Assembly (NCBI RefSeq): GCF_008704655.1
Contig: NZ_CP023688.1
Coordinates: forward strand, 3,162,001-3,226,000
DNA length: 64,000 nt
From: Streptomyces rimosus
Lineage (GTDB): Bacteria; Actinomycetota; Actinomycetes; Streptomycetales; Streptomycetaceae
Reading direction: 5' to 3'
Both the position numbers and the translations under genes were made by a program. Below are positions 61,123 through 64,000 of the stretch, piece after piece. How positions within the stretch are numbered: the first letter of the stretch is position 1; every line of letters starts with the position of its first letter. The notes under the pieces are model-generated. The model worked only from the letters and a program-made list of their open reading frames with translations. It did not search any database and had not been told where the DNA came from.

Positions 61123-61716
61123 ATGGCCCCACCCATGTCCGCGAACACCTTCCTCAAGGCCCTCAGAGACGAGGGTCTGGAGGTCGTCGAGGTCGGCGAG
61201 TGGCGCACCCACAACCGCGACGGCCACGGCGCCTGGGGGCCGGTGCACGGCGTGGTGATCCACCACACCGTCACGTCCGGGACCGAGGAGACGGTCCGCC
61301 TGTGTTACGACGGCACCTCGGCGCTGCCCGGCCCGCTGTGCCACGGCGTGATCACCAAGGACGGCCGGGTCCACCTGGTCGGCTGCGGCCGGGCCAACCA
61401 CGCGGGCAGCGGCGACCGGGACGTCCTGAACGCCGTGATCGCCGAGAAGAAGCAGCTTCCCCCCACCAACCAGTACAACGCCGACGGCAACGTCCACTTC
61501 TACGGCTTCGAGTGCGAGAACATGGGCGACGGCCAGGACCCCTGGCCCGAGGCCCAGCTGGAGGCCATCGAGAAGGCCGCGGCCGCGCTGTGCCGCGTCC
61601 ACGGCTGGAACGAGTACTCGGTCATCGGCCACCTGGAATGGCGGGCCGACAAGATAGATCCCAAGGGCTTCACGATGAAGGACATGCGTGCCCGCATCGG
61701 CGCCCGGCTGAAGTAG
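61123..61716 (+). CDS. PGRP-type N-acetylmuramoyl-L-alanine amidase
   Basis: 197 aa from ATG 61123. Amidase_2/PGRP core: GVVIHHTVTSG (first zinc His), NHAGSGDRDVLN, YGFECENMGDG and VIGHLEWRADKIDPKGF (second His; Asp/Lys site). No signal peptide, so export by holin, lysis or a non-Sec route, or a cytosolic recycling role. No phage genes surround it. Confidence 0.88.
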   Translation: MAPPMSANTFLKALRDEGLEVVEVGEWRTHNRDGHGAWGPVHGVVIHHTVTSGTEETVRLCYDGTSALPGPLCHGVITKDGRVHLVGCGRANHAGSGDRDVLNAVIAEKKQLPPTNQYNADGNVHFYGFECENMGDGQDPWPEAQLEAIEKAAAALCRVHGWNEYSVIGHLEWRADKIDPKGFTMKDMRARIGARLK

Positions 61717-61744
61717 GCCCCGCCGCCGCGCGACAATGGGTGGC

Positions 61745-62656
61745 GTGACCACCCCCGCCCCCGGCCTCGCCGCACTGCGGCCGCGGCTGCCGTCCCCGCT
61801 CCAGCGGATCGAGGACGAGCGGTTCGCGCGCCGCGGTGTGCGGCTGCTCCTCAAACGGGACGATCTGATACATCCCGAGCTGCCCGGCAACAAGTGGCGC
61901 AAGCTGGAGCCGAACCTGCGGGCGGCGGCCGAGGCCGGGGAGCGCACGCTGCTCACGTTCGGCGGCGCCTATTCGAACCATCTGCGGGCCACCGCGGCGG
62001 CCGGGCGCCTGCTGGGCTTCGCGACGATCGGAGTCATACGGGGCGCCGAGCTGGCCGGCAAGCCGCTGAACCCGTCCCTGGCGCGCTGCGCCGCCGACGG
62101 CATGCGGCTGCACTTCGTCGACCGCGCCACGTACCGCCGCAAGGCCGAACCGGAGGTCGAGGCGGCACTGCTCGAACGTTTCGGCCCGTTCTACGCGGTC
62201 CCGGAGGGCGGCAGCAACGCGCTCGCCGCCCAGGGCTGTACGGCCCTGGGCCGGGAGCTGCGCGGCGAGACCGACATGGCCGCCGTCGCCTGCGGAACCG
62301 GCGGCACCCTGGCGGGCCTGGCCGCGGGTCTGGCGCCGGACCAGCGCGCCCTCGGCATCCCCGTCCTCAAGGGCGGCACCCCGCACTTCCTCGCCGCCGA
62401 CACCGAACGCCTCCAGCACGCGGCCTTCGGCGGCCGGCGCGGCACATGGGACCTGGACCCCCGCTTCCACTGCGGCGGCTACGCCCGCCGCACCCCCGAA
62501 CTGGACGCCTTCGCCGCCGACTTCGAGACCCGCCACGGCGTCCCGGTGGAGCGCCTCTACGTGGCGAAGCTCCTTCTGGGCCTGACCACCCTGGCCGAGG
62601 AGGGGGCGTTCGCTCCTGGTACGACGGTCACCGCCGTCATCACAGGCGCCCCCTGA
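61745..62656 (+). CDS. PLP-dependent D-cysteine desulfhydrase/ACC-deaminase-like enzyme
   Basis: 303 aa from GTG 61745; GACAAT seven bases before it supports leaderless initiation and rules out ATG 61736, which is inside the -10. Fold type II PLP enzyme: Lys in LPGNKWRKLEPNL, SNH motif GGAYSNHLRATAA, PEGGSNALAAQG and CGTGGTLAGLAAGL (phosphate loop). Releases ammonia, and sulfide or pyruvate, from small D-amino acids or ACC. Deaminase versus desulfhydrase cannot be separated here. Confidence 0.9.
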   Translation: MTTPAPGLAALRPRLPSPLQRIEDERFARRGVRLLLKRDDLIHPELPGNKWRKLEPNLRAAAEAGERTLLTFGGAYSNHLRATAAAGRLLGFATIGVIRGAELAGKPLNPSLARCAADGMRLHFVDRATYRRKAEPEVEAALLERFGPFYAVPEGGSNALAAQGCTALGRELRGETDMAAVACGTGGTLAGLAAGLAPDQRALGIPVLKGGTPHFLAADTERLQHAAFGGRRGTWDLDPRFHCGGYARRTPELDAFAADFETRHGVPVERLYVAKLLLGLTTLAEEGAFAPGTTVTAVITGAP

Positions 62657-62678
62657 GCCGCCGCTCCGGCCCTCCGCC

Positions 62679-64000
62679 CTAGTCGGCACCCTCCCGGTAC
62701 GCCGCCGCCTCCTCCAGGTCCAGCCGCTTCAGCAGCACCCGCATCATCTCGTCGTCGATCCGCCGCTCGTCCCGCATCTGCACGAACACCTTGCGCTCGG
62801 CGTCGATCATCTCCCGCGCCAGCCGCCGGTACGTGGCGTCCGCCGACTCCCCCGTCACCTCGTTGGCCGTCCCCAGCCGCTCCCACACGGCGTTGCGCCG
62901 CCGCTCCAGTACGGTGCGCAGCCGGTCGGCCAGCGGGCCCGGGAGCGCGTTGCGCGGGTCCTCCAGCATCTCGTCGAGCCGCTGTTCCGCGGCCCGCGAC
63001 GCCTCGTTCTGCGCCTGCGCCTCGGCGAGCGTCTCGGCCCGTACGTCCCGCTGCGGCAGCCGCAGCGCGCGGATCAGCGGCGGCAGCGTCAGCCCCTGGA
63101 CGACGAGCGTGCCGATGACCGTCGTGAAGGTCAGGAAGAGCACCAGATTGCGGGCCGGAAAACCCTCGTCGGAACCGTGGACGGTCACCGGGATGGAGAA
63201 CGCGATCGCCAGCGACACCACGCCCCGCATCCCGGCCCAGCCGACGATCACGGGCGCCTTCCAGTTCGTGCCGGGTTCGCGGTTGCGGATGCGTTCCGAC
63301 AGCACCCGGGGCACGAACGTCGCCGGGAAGACCCACACGAACCGCGCGAGCACCACCACCACGAACACTATGACCGCGTACCAGACCGCCTCCCCGCCGC
63401 CGAACTCGCCCAGCCCGCGCAGCACCACCGGCAGTTGCAGGCCGATCAGCGCGAACACCGACGACTCCAGTACGAAGGAGACCATCTTCCACACGGCCTC
63501 CTCCTGGAGCCGCGTCTCGAAGTCGACCTGCCACGACCGGTGCCCCAGGTAGAGCGCGACCACGACGACCGCCAGCACTCCGGACGCCCCGAACTCCTCG
63601 GCCACCTGATAGGCCACGAACGGAATCAGCAGCGACAGGGTGTTCTCCAGCAGCGGCGCGTCCCGCAGCCGGCAGCGCAGCCAGTGCAGCGGAATCATCA
63701 GCACCGCGCCGACCCCGATGCCGCCCAGCGCGGCGACCGCGAACTCCCGGATGCCGTCGGTCCAGGTCGCGCCCACTCCGGCGGCCGCGGCCACCGCCAC
63801 CTTGTACGCGGTGATCGCGGTGGCGTCGTTGACCAGCGACTCGCCCTGGAGGATCGTCGTGATCCGGCTCGGCAGACCCAGCCTGCGGGCGATGGCGGTG
63901 GCGGCCACCGCGTCGGGCGGCGCGACCACCGCGCCCAGCACGAGCGCCGCCGCCAGCGGCAGGTCCGGGATCATCAGATACGCGACGTACCCGACGGCGA
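62679..64000 (-). CDS. CPA1-type Na+/H+ antiporter (partial, 5' end outside window)
   Basis: The frame stays open to base 64000, so Met 63974 is internal. Visible are ~440 aa: TM helices with ALVLGAVVAPPDAVAATAIARR (the D-A/PPD ion site), LQGESLVNDATAI, and WAGMRGVVSLAIAFSIP. The C-terminal ~130 aa form a cytosolic helical tail rich in Arg/Glu (NEASRAAEQRLDEMLEDPRN). Exchanges Na+ or K+ for protons. Convergent with the PLP enzyme, 22 bp between stops. Confidence 0.93.
   Translation of the reverse strand, partial: AVGYVAYLMIPDLPLAAALVLGAVVAPPDAVAATAIARRLGLPSRITTILQGESLVNDATAITAYKVAVAAAAGVGATWTDGIREFAVAALGGIGVGAVLMIPLHWLRCRLRDAPLLENTLSLLIPFVAYQVAEEFGASGVLAVVVVALYLGHRSWQVDFETRLQEEAVWKMVSFVLESSVFALIGLQLPVVLRGLGEFGGGEAVWYAVIVFVVVVLARFVWVFPATFVPRVLSERIRNREPGTNWKAPVIVGWAGMRGVVSLAIAFSIPVTVHGSDEGFPARNLVLFLTFTTVIGTLVVQGLTLPPLIRALRLPQRDVRAETLAEAQAQNEASRAAEQRLDEMLEDPRNALPGPLADRLRTVLERRRNAVWERLGTANEVTGESADATYRRLAREMIDAERKVFVQMRDERRIDDEMMRVLLKRLDLEEAAAYREGAD

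Overview
The window is about 72% GC with strong third-position GC bias, many GTG starts and many genes read from leaderless promoters. It carries families typical of streptomycetes: Ni-superoxide dismutase with its maturase, snapalysin, ANTAR regulators, a SARP/NB-ARC/TPR regulator, DUF6104 and an Fxs-type radical SAM system. I read it as a chromosomal segment of Streptomyces or a close relative. I see no rRNA, tRNA, CRISPR array, phage or transposase.

Bases 1-10304 hold the most unusual region. A co-directional minus-strand block encodes, in transcription order: a trypco2-type small protein, a trypsin-VMAP protease, a MoxR-like AAA+ ATPase, a von Willebrand A/TPR protein, a 75-aa candidate RiPP precursor, an FxsB-like cyclophane-forming radical SAM/SPASM maturase, and a TIR-like/NB-ARC protein that runs off the window. 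This looks like a vWA-MoxR-VMAP ternary conflict system joined to a cyclophane RiPP pathway. The precursor lacks the usual C-terminal FxSxx and ends in a Tyr-Tyr-Asp-Asp tail. Bases 10305-10983 are non-coding and carry a diverged inverted repeat pair and hairpins.

Bases 10984-22747 are ordinary accessory chromosome: a DUF4097-PadR pair, an SCO6745-like gene, a Clp-N/HTH pair with a striking double operator over its promoter, an antibiotic-biosynthesis-type monooxygenase behind a SoxR-like promoter, a zinc-finger TetR, an SDR/LysR pair, a frameshifted membrane gene, HutD, a quinone-oxidoreductase-like gene and malic enzyme. Bases 23271-26043 are a polar amino-acid ABC importer operon.

Bases 26159-32869 hold a methyltransferase, a CGNR zinc-finger protein, sodX/sodN and a signalling run (CheB, CheR-PAS, two GAF-ANTAR proteins) without any flagellar or chemoreceptor genes. 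Bases 33000-40644 contain a CDP-glycerol-phosphotransferase-like gene with a coupled partner, then two large divergently oriented STAND proteins (NB-ARC/TPR and SARP/NB-ARC/TPR).

Bases 40960-64000 contain LysR/snapalysin, GNAT, ANTAR, STAS, a crcB-DUF190-crcB fluoride-type operon, FadR/MFS, CorA, a FAD monooxygenase/TetR pair, a DHA2 exporter/WYL pair, CsoR-box-preceded copper ATPase CopA, a stand-alone KAS III, a VOC protein, glutaminase, AraC, a PGRP-type amidase, a PLP enzyme and a CPA1 antiporter cut by the window end. Divergent regulator-target pairs with visible palindromes recur throughout.
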